Shown: positions 34,489-45,519 of the stretch, in pieces | Numbering within the stretch: position 1 is the stretch's first letter | Layout: every line of letters begins with the position of its first letter | Assembly: GCF_949987515.2 (NCBI RefSeq) | Contig: NC_082688.1 | Span: 80,542,731-80,606,730, forward strand | Direction of reading: 5' to 3' | DNA from: Delphinus delphis | Lineage: Eukaryota > Chordata > Mammalia > Artiodactyla > Delphinidae | DNA length: 64,000 nt | Notes under the pieces: model-generated | The model's input: only the letters and a program-made list of their open reading frames with translations | What the model was told of the DNA's origin: nothing | Database searches by the model: none | Program-made: the position numbers and the translations under genes

Positions 34489-34822
34489 GGGACTTCCCTG
34501 GTGGCACAGTGGTTAGGAATCTGCCTGCCAATGCAGGGAACGTGGGTTCGAGCCCTGGTCCGGGAAGATCCCACATGCCGCAGAACAACTAAGCCCATGT
34601 GCCACACAACTACTGAGCCTGCGCTTTAGAGCCCGCAAGCCACAACTACTGAAGCCTACACACCTAGAGCCCCGTGCTCTACAACAAGAGAAGCCACCGC
34701 AATGAGAAGCCTGCGCACCACAACGAAGAGTAGCCCCAGCTCGCCACAACTAGAGAAAGCCCGCGTGCAGCAACGAAGACCCAACGCAGCCAAAAATAAA
34801 TATATAAATTTATTTTTTTTAA
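34489..34822 (+). mobile_element. CHR SINE, group B
   Basis: TSD AAAAAGGTACTAAATA at 34473-34488 and 34823-34838, identical. Confidence 0.94.
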
Positions 34823-34838
34823 AAAAAGGTACTAAATA

Positions 34839-35299
34839 AGCTAAGGATTTTTTTAAGAAGCCATCTGATCTTCAGCAATTCAAAGAAGTATTTCACCAAG
34901 TAACTGATATTATACCAGGAAATTTCTCATCAAAATACAATGAGATCTTGATTGGAGGGGAAAAATTGAGACATTCATTAAGTTATAATAAAAAACTGCC
35001 CCAAAGAAAATGTTTAATGTGACTAAATTACATTAAGAATAACTTTGTTTCTCTTTTACTAGTTGCTACAAATAAACTACCAAGTCAAGGCCAAACAAGA
35101 TAACAATAATATGGTAATCCAAATAACAGCAAATTCCAATAAAACTTAATTTTGAACGTTCAAAATGTTTTAACATTCCAAGTGTTTTAACAAAAGAAAC
35201 AATTATAACTTCAGGAATATGCCCATAATTGATCCTACAGGAATAACCCAGGAAAAGTAAGGCTCAGACTCCCAATACCTCAAGGAAGACTTGCCCAGT
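34839..35299. other. UBAP2 intron 1, unrecognised sequence
   Basis: No identifiable repeat or exon. Confidence 0.45.
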
Positions 35300-35480
35300 A
35301 CCTGGAATCAACTGGCAGTGCTTTCCTCTGTCACTCCCAACAGCATCCTCATTCCTAACTGCACTGTCTTCCCACTAGAATTAAGCACCTAGAGAACAGG
35401 GACAGTGCATTATTCATCTGTATCCCTAGCACCTAACAGTTGCTAACAAGTAGCAACAATAAATCTTTGTTCAAGTAAAC
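35300..35480 (+). mobile_element. L2 3' end
   Basis: CACCTAGAGAACAGGGACAG, TTATTCATCTGTATCCCTAG and CACCTAACAGTTGCTAACAA follow the L2 3' end order. Confidence 0.7.
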
Positions 35481-35888
35481 ACCTGTATAGTAGCATATAT
35501 CATTAACAACAACAAAAAACTGTCATTCAGGCCTAATTTGGATTAACCTACATTCTGAGCATTTCAGAGAAATAAAATATCATGAGAATATACTATGTAA
35601 AAAAGTTTTTATAAATGTAATAGCTTAGCTTCATTCCCACATCAAAAAGGAAATTTCATCAGTGTTTCAAAACTTGGGGTGGGCAAAGGAGTAATAGGAC
35701 ACTTTCAGTCTTCCAATGGCCCAAGAAAATTACACTTATCCTACAATAAACTGCAATTTACTTAACATTTGCAAGAATTATCTTAACTGAGTAACAGCAG
35801 TAGTTACCTCTTGCTTATCAGATCATCTGACTGGCAGTTACATCTGATAAATAATTGAGAAAATAATCAGTTAAGAAATGGATTATCA

Positions 35889-36079
35889 GGACTTCCCTGG
35901 TGGTCCAGTGGGTAAGACTCTGTGCTCCCAATACAGGGGGCCTGGGTTCAATCCCTGGTCAGGGAACTAGATCCCGCATGCATGCTGCAACGAAGATCCC
36001 GCAGCTAAGACCTGGTGCAGCCAAAATAAATAAGTACTAAAAATACTAGCCTAAGCTTTAAAAAAAAAAAAAAAAAAGA
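35889..36079 (+). mobile_element. CHR SINE, group E
   Basis: TSD AAGAAATGGATTATCA at 35873-35888 and 36080-36095, identical. Confidence 0.94.
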
Positions 36080-36432
36080 AAGAAATGGATTATCATTCAG
36101 TAGTATACTTCAGTGACAATACCTAAATAGGGTAAATCAGAAACCCTGATTGAACAGGGAGTTATAAAAGACATTTTCTGAACAACTGGGAAAATCTGAA
36201 TGTGGATTTATATCAGATTTTTACTGACATTATACATTATATTTTAAATAATTATTCACTTTCCTAGGTGTAATAATGTTACTGTGACTGTTTGTAAGAG
36301 AAGCTTTTTGTTGTAAAGAGACACTTGCTAAGGAAATATTTAGGCATAAATGTCAAGATGTCTGCATTTTACTTTCAAATCATTTAGCCACAGAAGATAA
36401 TGTGTGGAGTATATACAGAAAAAAGTCAATGT

Positions 36433-36662
36433 AGGGCTTCCCTGGTGGCGCAGTGGTTGAGAGTCCACCTGCCGATGCAGGGGACACAGGTTCGTGCCCC
36501 GGTCCGGGAAGATCCCACATGCCGGTCTGAGAAGATCCCACATGCCGCGGAGCAGCTGGACCCGTGAGCCACAGCCGCTGAGCCCGCGCGTCCGGAGCCT
36601 GTGCTCCGCAACGAGAGAGACCACAACAGTGAGAGGCCCGCGTACAGCCAAAAAAAAAAAAA
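36433..36662 (+). mobile_element. CHR SINE, group A, with internal duplication
   Basis: TSD AAAAGTCAATGT at 36421-36432 and 36663-36674. The GAAGATCCCACATGCCG segment occurs twice in tandem (about 36508-36547), making this copy about 27 bp longer. Confidence 0.93.
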
Positions 36663-36843
36663 AAAAGTCAATGTGGCAAAATATTAAGTAGTAACTCTAC
36701 TTAAAAGGTACACATTATATTCTTCCAGATTTTATAGATTTGAAAAAACTTTTTAATTGGAGGAAAGCAAACAGAAAAAAGAATTAAAACTGCAAAAGGA
36801 CAGAGAAACAATAAACACCAGGCAAGCATAAGACCGTATGGCA

Positions 36844-37192
36844 GGACTTCCCTGGTGGCACAGTGGTTAAGAATCCACCTGCCACTGCAGGGGACACAGG
36901 TTCAATCCCTGCTCCAGGAAGATCCCACATGCTGGGCAGCAACTAAGCCCCTGTGCCACAACTACTGAGCCTGTGCTCTAGAGACCGTGAACCACAACTA
37001 CGGAGCCCACGTGCCACAATCACTGAAGCCCACACACCTAGAGCCTGTGCTCTGCAACAAGAGAAACCACCGCAATGAGAAGCCCGCACACTGCAATGAG
37101 GAGTAACCCCCAGCTCACCGCAACTAGAGAAAGCCCGCATGCAGCAACAAAGACCCAATGCAGCCAAAAATAAATAATTTTTTTTAAAAAAG
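36844..37192 (+). mobile_element. CHR SINE, group B
   Basis: TSD GTATGGCA at 36836-36843 and 37193-37200. Confidence 0.92.
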
Positions 37193-37374
37193 GTATGGCA
37201 GAAATATATCCAAAACATCCATAATTACCATAAACATGAATGGTCTCCATGCTCCAGTTAAAAGAGCAGTTGGCAGCCTGTATTAAAAAGCAAAATCCAG
37301 CCGTGTGGTGTTCATAAAAGATCTACCTAAAACATCCCACTAGAATTGGCTAAAACTAAAAATTAAATCACTAC

Positions 37375-38215
37375 CAAATGTTAGCAAGGATGTGGAGCTC
37401 TTACCCATTCGGTCTTGAGAATTAAGTTCTAATGTCTATAGTATCCATTCTATGTACGAATTAAATTCTTCTGTAGGTGTCTAGAATGATACTAGCTATG
37501 GAACATCCTCAAGAGAATTGAGAAAATAGTCACTCAACTTTCTGTGTTCTGTGGTTCAAATGTGGTGCCTAATTAAGAACGACTGTACAATACTATGGAA
37601 AATAGTTTGGGATTACCTGGTGAAGTTACACACACCCCACACACAACCCAAAAATTCCACTCTCAGTTATACATAGTCTCAGCAAATCAGTTTACTGTAC
37701 TTGTTTTGAGGTGGCGTGCAAATATTCACAAGGGGAACGAGTATAATTTGTAATTGCAAAAAACCGGAAATGAAACGAACATCCATCACAATAGAATAAG
37801 ATGTGGCATATCCTTACAATGGAATACCACACTACTGAAAATGATGGAGAGTTGTAAGAATCAATGTGGATGAATCTAAAACATATAAAAGAAGTATCAG
37901 AAAATCATACAATCCCATTTAGATCAAGATTGAAAACGGGAAATACTAAACTATATATTGTTTATGGATACATACCAAGTAAACATTATTTTAAAAAATA
38001 ATAAGGTCAAAATATAGGGTAATGATAACCCCTGGGAAAGAGAAAAAGTAACATCTAGGAGATGGGGATTTTAGGTAGCATTAATGTTCCATTTTTGGTC
38101 ATTTAACTAGTTTTTGAAAACTCTACACGTGTTTTTCTACCTCATATACCTCCTTTGGTGTGTATTCTATATTTTTCAATAAAAAATCAGTAAGTATGCA
38201 AAGTACAATCTCATT
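37375..38215 (+). mobile_element. Old L1 3' region
   Basis: AATGTTAGCAAGGATGTGGA, CAATGGAATACCACACTACT and CTCCTTTGGTGTGTATTCTA fit a very old L1 ORF2-end and 3' UTR. Confidence 0.65.
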
Positions 38216-38793
38216 TTTTAAAAGGTATATACTTCACGTAGGGAAAAAAAGGATTTATACTAAAATGTTAAAACCATTTTAAGTCTTTTTTTTTCAAATT
38301 TTCTAAAACGTATTTTCTTATGTAAAATAGTGCCAGCCAGCCTGACTCAAAAACCAACTTTAAAATGGAAATTTGTAAATTAACTTGAAAAAAGAGAGGG
38401 AGAGGAACTGGTTTGGTATAGAAAACAACTTAAAGTGAGGCTTGTCAATCAATCCTAAAGCCAGTCACTTGTTTCCCAGACCCTACTTCAGTTAAACTTG
38501 TATTTTTTAAGCCTACTTATTCCCTTGCTTATGATCTGACAAACATTATATTATTATCAAATGAAAAATCCCACCCTTCAAAGAGCACACATTCCAGCTG
38601 CATAGACATGCACAATACAGGTAGCACTATACACCTTCCCCAAGCCCATGAGATTGCAAAGATATTTCAGGTTTTCATCTGCTCGCTTGGGAAGCAGCAT
38701 GTTATGGTGGCAAAGAAAGTCAGAAGGAATACAACCTCCTCACTTGAGACTTGAGTGTTTTTGTAGGGGGGTGAAGGAACAGAAGAAGGCAAC

Positions 38794-38825
<32 letters not shown>

Positions 38826-39020
38826 AAACAAGGGAAAGAGAGGAATAAGAGGAAAACAGAAAGGAGGATGGGAATGGAAAGAATTAAAGAAGGCACAGAG
38901 AGAAAGACATTAATAAAGAGAAGCAACTCTGAGCTTCCAAAAGTCTTCATAGGTATATCTAGAACTGATTTGATGAGAAGATTAAGACAGGTAAAAATTT
39001 TTGAGTAAATATTAAAGCAC
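38216..39020. other. UBAP2 intron 1, unrecognised, with a GA microsatellite
   Basis: No element family identified. An (AG)n run of about 12 units lies at 38800-38825. Confidence 0.5.
38799..38826 (+). repeat. (AG)n microsatellite
   Basis: Perfect AG repeats between an A run and a purine-rich stretch. Likely polymorphic. Confidence 0.9.
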
Positions 39021-39029
39021 TGAAGTATT

Positions 39030-39146
39030 TTGGGGGGAATTCCCTGGCAGTCCAGTGGTTAGGATTTCACACTTCCACTGCAGAAGGCACGTGTTCGATC
39101 CCCGATCGGGGAACTAAGATCCCACAGGCTGTGACACGGCCAAATA
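39030..39146 (+). mobile_element. CHR SINE, group C
   Basis: Head GGAATTCCCTGGCAGTCCAG. A weak 7-base TSD AAGTATT lies at 39023-39029 and 39147-39153. Confidence 0.87.
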
Positions 39147-39634
39147 AAGTATTACTGGCTTGTGTATGTACAACATAACTTTAAATGAGTAAGTTCCTAT
39201 GTGACATCTTACTTAAAAAGTTAATTATAACACAAGAAACAAAGTTACAGCAACAGGTCTAAATCCAAATGAAATTCTCTAGTCTACAAATCCTTGAAAA
39301 TATTCTCATTAATGAAATTTCTGACCTAATCAAATATACGTTCTTTTATTTTTAGAGTTCCAAACGAAGAAAAACAAGCAATACATTCCTAACAATCTTT
39401 AAAAGTAGAGCATTGCCTAGTCTAAAATGAAACACCTATTCCTTAGTCCAAGCCCTGTTTCATAAATTAATTCCAAATAGTTAACTGGGTTCCAATTTAA
39501 TTGAGCTCATAACTCCAGTATGAAAATGAGTTTTCTGAAAATTGAAACTCACTGTAGTACACATGCCATGTCAGCCAGAAATTCACGAACCTGTTCTTCA
39601 ATACCTAGGCCAAGAATTTTCACAACTAAAATAA

Positions 39635-39957
39635 TGGGACTTCCCTGGTGGTGCAGTGGTTAAGAATCCGCCTGCCAATGCAGGGGACACAGGTTCGAGC
39701 CCTAGTCCGGGAAGATCCCACATGCCGCAAAGCAACTAAGCCTGTGTGCCACAACTACTGAGCCTGCACTCTAGAGCCCGCGAGCCACAACTACTGAGCC
39801 CACTCGCCTAGAGCCCGTGCTCCGCAACAAGAGAAGCCACCACAATAAGAAGCCTGCTCACCGCAACAAAGAGTAGCCCCTGCTCACCACAACTAGAGAA
39901 AGCCCGCTGCAGCAACGAAGACCCAACGCAGACAAAAATAAATATTTTTTTAAAAAA
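39635..39957 (+). mobile_element. CHR SINE, group B
   Basis: TSD AACTAAAATAA at 39624-39634 and 39958-39968. Confidence 0.92.
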
Positions 39958-40048
39958 AACTAAAATAACTTTCTTTAAAAAGCACAGGAGGCACATCTTT
40001 GAAAGGAACACTGTCAAGAAAACAAACAAACAAACAAAAGGTAGGAGG

Positions 40049-40179
40049 GGGACTTCCCTGGCGGTCCAGTGGTTAAGACTCTGCGCTTCCACTGCAGGGG
40101 GCGCAGGTTTGATCCCTGGTGTGGGAACTAAGATCCCACATGCTGCGCGACATGGCCAAAAAATAAAATAAATTTAAAA
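40049..40179 (+). mobile_element. CHR SINE, group C
   Basis: Head GGACTTCCCTGGCGGTCCAG with an A-rich tail. Imperfect TSD around ACAAAAGGTAGGA (near 40034) and ACAAAAGAATAGGA (near 40180). Confidence 0.88.
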
Positions 40180-40189
40180 ACAAAAGAAT

Positions 40190-42379
40190 AGGAAATTTCA
40201 GCATACAAAGTTTGCATTATAATTGTCAAAACAAACCCAACTAATTTGGTCTTTGGACTTAAAAAAGAAAAAGGACTCCATCCCTAAACACTTATTTGAT
40301 AGTTGGATCAAAAATATTTCAAAACCTACCACAGGCTTCCAAGTGATATTTCCTGTCTTTGCCTTACTTCAAGTTGTATCTCCACTCTCCTTTTGGGGGA
40401 AAAAAAGAGAAAACAGCTGCTTCTAAGCTCTATCAGAGATCCACCATCTCACCAGTCAACACCACCAGTGCCACACTATTTAGCTTTTAAAGGACACTCC
40501 ATATACTCAAATTAACAACTAAGAGCTAACTGATAATTGCTGACTTACCGGTTGCCTCACAAGATAGATTTGTTTAAAAGCAAAGGAACTTCACAGTCTG
40601 TGAATTCATGCAGACCATTTCTTTTGAGCAGGCATTAATCCTTTATAATACACTTACCCCCCCCAAAAAAAGTGTCTTATAACAACAACAACAAAATCTT
40701 AACAGTTAAGTTGTCATTAAAAAAAAAAAAAGGACTGAGGAATCAACACTTCAAAAGTAAAGGCTTCACTTCAGACCAGATCAAACCTTCAAGACTGATT
40801 TATACTCTCTATGTGTAGTTTATACTCAAGAGAGTAGAGAGAGCAACCAGTTCCCATCAAAACACAGATACTGAAATAAACCCATTCTCCTCCATGTTCT
40901 CCTACCATTTCTCACCAAACAATAAAAGTCACTCAGGCTAATACCAAGAGACACTCCTAGTGAGCACGGCACAGGCTGCACCAGTTAACGAGGAAAGGGA
41001 AGCAGAGGTGTTAACTGTTGTTTCAGCCTGGTTCTAAAGGCAGCTCCATGTGACTACTGCTGGTCCCTCCCACATTTAAAGAGAGAGGCCAGAGGAAACC
41101 AGAGCAGCAGGAAATAGGCAGGAGGGGCAACTACCACAACCCTTTCCCATGGCCTCATTCCCATGGCACCACTTCCAGTCATATTTCAATCACAACAAAA
41201 ACCTGCCTTCTCTCAATCGTTTTAATTATCTAAGGTCAGAAACAACAAGGAAGCAGGTGGAGAAAATCAGAGCTGTGGGAAGCAAGAGGACAGGGGCGGG
41301 GGAAAAATCTCACCACACATGTGAACTAGCCTTAAGGAGGAAAAACCAGGAGGAACACATTGCAAGCGAGCAGAAACGTAGTGTGGGGAGAACTAATCAC
41401 TTCTGCCTAATGATAAGTGAAGGCTCCACAGCAATGGGAGGATAGCCCTAACCAAGGGGCTCTGCAGGTAGGTAAGAGACGCTGGTGCACTGGAAGACCC
41501 TACCATCTCCGGAGAGTGGAATTTATTCCCCTTCCTGAGACAGACACCACCCGAGTCACCCAATCCCCAGGATATAGGAGAGCTTAGGTATTATGTTCAC
41601 CTTCCTTCCACTTTTGTTAGACAAACTGACACTAAAAATTACGAATGTACAATTCATGGTGAAAAGTGAGGAACACACTAACTACTGACATACCCCTTGG
41701 TTTAAAAAATTACTATCATAATCGAAGAGAAAATATAAAATAACTGGGTTCACCCAAAAAGTGAATTATATGCCCTTCAAATAAAAGATGATCTTTGGAT
41801 ATCTTATGGAGACCTCAGCTCTCAATTGTTAGGGCACAGAAGAGCAGAAGAAAGTAAGCCTAAATACTGGTGGAGACACCTCGGATACAAGTAGAAACAA
41901 TCTCCAACAGAGGTGGAAGTAAACTACAGGGCTATGTCAAACAGGAAATAACAGGAATAATGATGGAATCAACTCCTAGAGAGAACAAGGATAAACGAAG
42001 ACCAGAGTGGTGAGTTTAGTGATGGCACCTGAAATGCCTGGACAACTAATTAGATTGAAAATCCAGGGGAAAAGGTGGGAAAGCAGAGTGGGAAAGCGAT
42101 TCCACGGCAAAGAAAACTGAGATGCAATGCACCAATTAAAAAATAACATTTGGAATAATGTTATAAAAGAGAGCGCTTTAATTACAAAGCCCCTCTCAAA
42201 CCTACGCTAAAGAACAACTGTGACACAGCCAGACTACAGAAACTAGGACTGAGGAGGAAAACTGAGTCCCAAGTGTCCGACACCAAAGCCTTCCAGAATG
42301 AGGAGAAACAGAACTGAACTTTGCCTCCGGGTAGCCGGGAAAGGCTAGAGAGTGTAGAAGTTGGGCTCTGAGATGTCCA
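40190..42379. other. UBAP2 intron 1 next to the promoter, repeat-poor
   Basis: About 2.2 kb free of SINEs and L1s, apart from an A run at 40720-40731. Selection against insertions near a promoter could explain this. No exon recognised. Confidence 0.5.
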
Positions 42380-42833
42380 GTCCCAGGACTGGAGACAGGC
42401 GTGAAAGCGGAAAGGTGGTCAGCGACAGCGTGGCGCGGGAGCGCGAGCGGACAGGCAGGGAGGGACAACGGTGGGAGAGAAAACCACACCCTCCAGGGCA
42501 GAAACCCGACGGGGGGGAGGGGTAGGCGCCCCCTGGGGCTGGGTGGAGCCGGGCCGCCAAGGATCCGGGTAGGCAGGAAGGAGCACAGGACAACCCGCGG
42601 GGGAGAGGAAGGACAGCACCCAGGCCTGGGCAAACTGAGGACGCACGAAGCCGGCGAGGGAAGCTCGGCCAGACCTCACGGTGGGCGCTGGGGCAGTATG
42701 AAGGAGTCTGGAGGAAAGAAGAGCTGAACCCAGGACTACGAAGCGCAAGCTGCAGCGCTCAGCGACCTGGAACGGGAAAGGAGAGAGAGAGGGTGGCAAT
42801 TACCGCAGCTGCTCTCGCTGGACTCGGGACCCA

Positions 42834-42892
42834 CCGCCGCCGCCGCCGTTCGTTACCTGCCAATGTGCCTCTTACAAAGCGGCGGCGGCGGC
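42834..42892 (-). repeat. UBAP2: Facing CCG and CGG triplet runs around the exon 1 donor
   Basis: A 15-base CCG run (42834-42848) and a 13-base CGG run (42880-42892) are complementary and 31 bases apart. In the minus-strand transcript they could pair as a 13-bp all-GC stem, with the end of exon 1 and its GT donor in the loop. Confidence 0.8.
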
Positions 42893-42950
42893 AGAGGCGG
42901 TCCGACCTGTCACGTGACCTCTACGTCACGCGCGAAGGAGGGGCCGCTGC
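42857..42950 (-). other. UBAP2: UBAP2 noncoding exon 1 (5' limit approximate)
   Basis: On the minus strand the sequence reads GCCGCC repeats, then TTTGTAAGAGGCACATTGGCAG, then a donor GTAACG at 42851-42856. The last exon base is 42857. Location in a CpG island, lack of ATG, and a distance to exon 2 typical of UBAP2 support this as the major 5' UTR exon. The transcription start is not visible and 42950 is only a guess. The frame that continues into UBAP2 is open back to a TAG near 42921. Confidence 0.7.
42909..42929. promoter_or_regulatory. Palindromic E-box and CRE-like site
   Basis: GTCACGTGAC (42909-42918) is a perfect 10-base palindrome matching USF and the TFEB/CLEAR consensus. Four bases on, TACGTCAC (42922-42929) matches an ATF/CREB half-palindrome. 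Both lie just upstream of, or within the start of, UBAP2 exon 1. Binding is inferred from motif only. Confidence 0.6.
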
Positions 42951-43226
42951 ACTTAGCTCGCTGCGGTAGCTCATCAGCCCGCCCACAGAGCGCGTCGCTT
43001 CCTTTAGCCGCCCCCGACGCCCACCAGGCGAGGCCAACAGCTCCGAGGTGGGGCGGGGAGGTACGCGGATGGAGCCAACAAGGGAGATTTCACGGAGTTT
43101 CTCATACTCGGAGTTATCAGGGACGTACTACCCACAGCATCCAGGATGCCCACAAGAGCAGCGTTGTCGCTCTGTGATGACCTCTCAAGGCACCGCAGGT
43201 CACTCCCCTGCGGCCGCTTTCCCCCC

Positions 43227-43236
43227 GTCACGTGAT
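43227..43236. promoter_or_regulatory. Second E-box
   Basis: GTCACGTGAT repeats nine of ten bases of the palindromic E-box about 310 bp away, inside the same CpG island. Paired CLEAR-type sites are common in promoters of lysosome and autophagy genes, but occupancy is unknown here. Confidence 0.5.
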
Positions 43237-43467
43237 ATAGTTCAACCACTCCAGACGACCCTAGCCTCCCAAACGTTGTGCGAGGGGGCCACGACTCCCA
43301 ACCTGCTGCACAGCAAAGGCACCCACCACCACATCCTTTCCCTCCCGTGTTCGTAGATGGTGCGCCTGTGACTTCGGACCGACGGAAGGCCGAGACGGAA
43401 AGTGGACAGGGTTAGCATCTGAGACTAATAACCGTGGACACCGCCAGGTGGCTGAGCGTGGTTCCTA

Positions 43468-43481
43468 CTGGGAGATGTAGT
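43468..43481 (-). promoter_or_regulatory. ZNF143/THAP11-type site
   Basis: The minus strand reads ACTACATCTCCCAG, which matches ACTACANNTCCCAG, the core of the ZNF143/THAP11 motif found at many CpG-island promoters. It lies about 600 bp upstream of UBAP2 exon 1. Confidence 0.55.
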
Positions 43482-43543
43482 CCCGGTGGGGGCGTGGGGT
43501 TCCGCTACCTCGTTGCCGGGCCCACGCTCCGCCCCGCCCTCCT

Positions 43544-43554
43544 GCGCGGGAAAA
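43544..43554 (+). promoter_or_regulatory. E2F-like site
   Basis: GCGCGGGAAAA matches the E2F consensus (reverse TTTTCCCGCGC). It lies in the distal part of the CpG island. Motif evidence only. Confidence 0.4.
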
Positions 43555-43984
43555 TGCCAACGGCCCGCGAAGGTTGCCGCGGCACCCACCTGGCTTCAAG
43601 CAGCACCTCCACTGGGCGGGAGGAGCCTCGCAGCGTCGGCCCTGTTGAATGTGGGCTCGAATTCTGCACCCCCAAGCCCCTTATGCCTGAAAACACATTT
43701 ATTGAAAGCCCACTCGTTGTCGGTCGTTTATACAACCACTGTTATTAAATCACAGAATCAACTCTTTGAGGAAGGGATTGTCCCGGTTTTAAGCGTAGGG
43801 AAATCATTCGGTTTGCTGGCTGAAGAGACCCAAACCAGGTTTTCTATCTCCGAACAATGAATAACCCGCCTTGCAAAATGACCTCACCTGTTTTAACTCC
43901 AGGAATTAGGCATAAAAAGAAGACAATGGTTTATAATTGTAGCATAGTATTTTAGAGTTTAAAGTATTTTCTCATTTACTGGCC

Positions 43985-44175
43985 TATTTGATCCTCAAAG
44001 GCAGTATCTGAGACTGGTTAGACACACGAACTTTGGAGTCCACCAGGCCTTACCTCAATTCGAGCTTTTCTTTGTGATAACACCACTTCACCTGCTTGTG
44101 AAATTAAATGAGATTACGTGAACTACCACTTTGGCACAGAATAAACCTTCAGTAAGTATTAGTAATTATTTTCAC
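43985..44175 (+). mobile_element. MIR
   Basis: ACTTTGGAGTCCACCAGGCC, GTGATAACACCACTTCACCT and TTAAATGAGATTACGTGAAC follow MIR in forward orientation. Confidence 0.65.
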
Positions 44176-44599
44176 ACCCTGTATGCATCCTTTGGGCACA
44201 ACATGTCTAAGTAAAGGTGAGAAGGGAGTTACCATATAGTGAGTGATCTTTGTGTAGGGCACTATGCTAATTACTAACTTGCTAGTTTCAATAATAGACT
44301 AGTTACAGATTAAATTACTTGATGAAAAACACTTGAAACCTTAATGTCCTGCTCAGTTCAGGGGAAGCCTTTGTTATTCATCTGCATTGATCAAAGAATG
44401 CTCAGGCTGTGCCTTTAACAAACAACTTATTATCATGACCATTCATGTGTAGATGTATCTTATCTCTCTTTTGACAGTAAGCTAGGATTTTGTCTGGTCA
44501 ATTCAGTCTTTCTCCTTTTTGTATTCCTGCCCTACCGAAAGGTGTGGGAGAGTCTAAGATGAAAATTACCCTTGAGAAGCAAAGACTTGATGAAAAGAG

Positions 44600-44760
44600 C
44601 ATAAGAAAACACTTCCAAAAGGATGTATACAAACCTGATAACAGCTGTATCTGAGAAGTGGGAAAGAGGGTTGTGATTGAGGGTGCTAGTCAAATCTATA
44701 ATGTTTTAATTTTCTACACGGAGTAGTACTGGTGTTTTAATTAAAGATTAACTTTTAAGA
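44600..44760 (+). mobile_element. Old L1 3' UTR fragment
   Basis: AGGATGTATACAAACCTGAT and TCTATAATGTTTTAATTTTC resemble very old L1 3' UTRs. Confidence 0.4.
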
Positions 44761-44773
44761 AAAGAGAGACCAG

Positions 44774-45116
44774 GGACTTCCCTGGTGGCACAGTGGTTAA
44801 GAATCCACCTGCCAATGCAGGGGACACAGGTTCAATCCCTGGTTCAGGAAGATCCCACGTGCCGCGGAGCAACTAAACCCGTGCACCACAACTACTGAGC
44901 CTGCACTCTAGAGCCCACGAGCCACAACTACCGAGCACAAGTGCCACAACTACTGAAACCCGCATGCCTAGAGCCCGTGCTCTGCAACAAAAGAAGTCAC
45001 GCAATGAGAAGCACGTTCACCGCAAGGAAGAGTAGGCCCCTCTCACCACAGCTAGAGAAAGCCTGCACGCAACAACGAAGACCCAACGCAGCCAAAAATA
45101 AATAAATTTATTTTAA
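44774..45116 (+). mobile_element. CHR SINE, group B
   Basis: TSD AAAAGAGAGACCAG at 44760-44773. The right copy (45117-45132) has two extra bases in the GA run. Confidence 0.92.
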
Positions 45117-45214
45117 AAAGAGAGAGACCAGAGACCATGTGTTAGCTTGTACATGCTATGTTACCTCTCCAGACCTCAATTTCCTCTCGTTAATATATTT
45201 TAAAACATCTGTCT

Positions 45215-45511
45215 GGCTTCCCTGGTGGGGCAGTGGTTAAGAATCTGCCTGCCAATGCAGGGGACACGGGTTCAATCCCTGGTCCGAGAAGATCCCACAT
45301 GCCGCAGAGCAACTAAGCCTGTGTGCCACAACTACTGATGCCACAACTACTGAAGCCCACGCGCCTAGAGCCCATGCTCTGCAACAAGAGAAGCCACCGC
45401 AAATGAGAAGCCCGTGTACCCCAACAAAGAGTAGCCTCTGCTCACCACATCTAGAGAAAGCCCACGCACAGCAACGAAAACCTAACACAGACCTAAATAA
45501 ATATTTTTTTA
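45215..45511 (+). mobile_element. CHR SINE, group B
   Basis: TSD ATCTGTCT at 45207-45214 and 45512-45519. Lacks one middle repeat. Confidence 0.91.
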
Positions 45512-45519
45512 ATCTGTCT

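Larger units (their letters stand above)
6886..42854 (-). other. UBAP2: UBAP2 intron 1 (about 36 kb)
   Basis: This interval lies between the inferred exon 1 donor (GT at 42855-42856, part of the intron boundary) and the exon 2 acceptor. It holds about 33 plus-strand and 6 minus-strand SINEs, several L1 fragments, a U6 retrocopy, and DNA-transposon and MIR/L2 relics. A possible alternative first exon lies at 12799-12868. No other convincing coding exon was found. Confidence 0.8.
42380..43630. promoter_or_regulatory. UBAP2: CpG island spanning the UBAP2 promoter
   Basis: GC content and CpG frequency rise sharply here against AT-rich, CpG-poor flanks. CG runs occur across 42410-42680, 42830-43080 and 43380-43620. 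There is no SINE or L1 inside, as expected for a housekeeping promoter. No TATA box is seen near exon 1. The island extends about 700 bp beyond exon 1, which would allow divergent transcription. Confidence 0.85.

Noticed and set aside
42202..42799. Overlapping Pro/Arg-rich open frames of 82-143 codons on both strands
   Set aside because: They arise from GC-rich CpG-island sequence, which has few stop codons. No domain, no consistent start context and no splice logic were seen.
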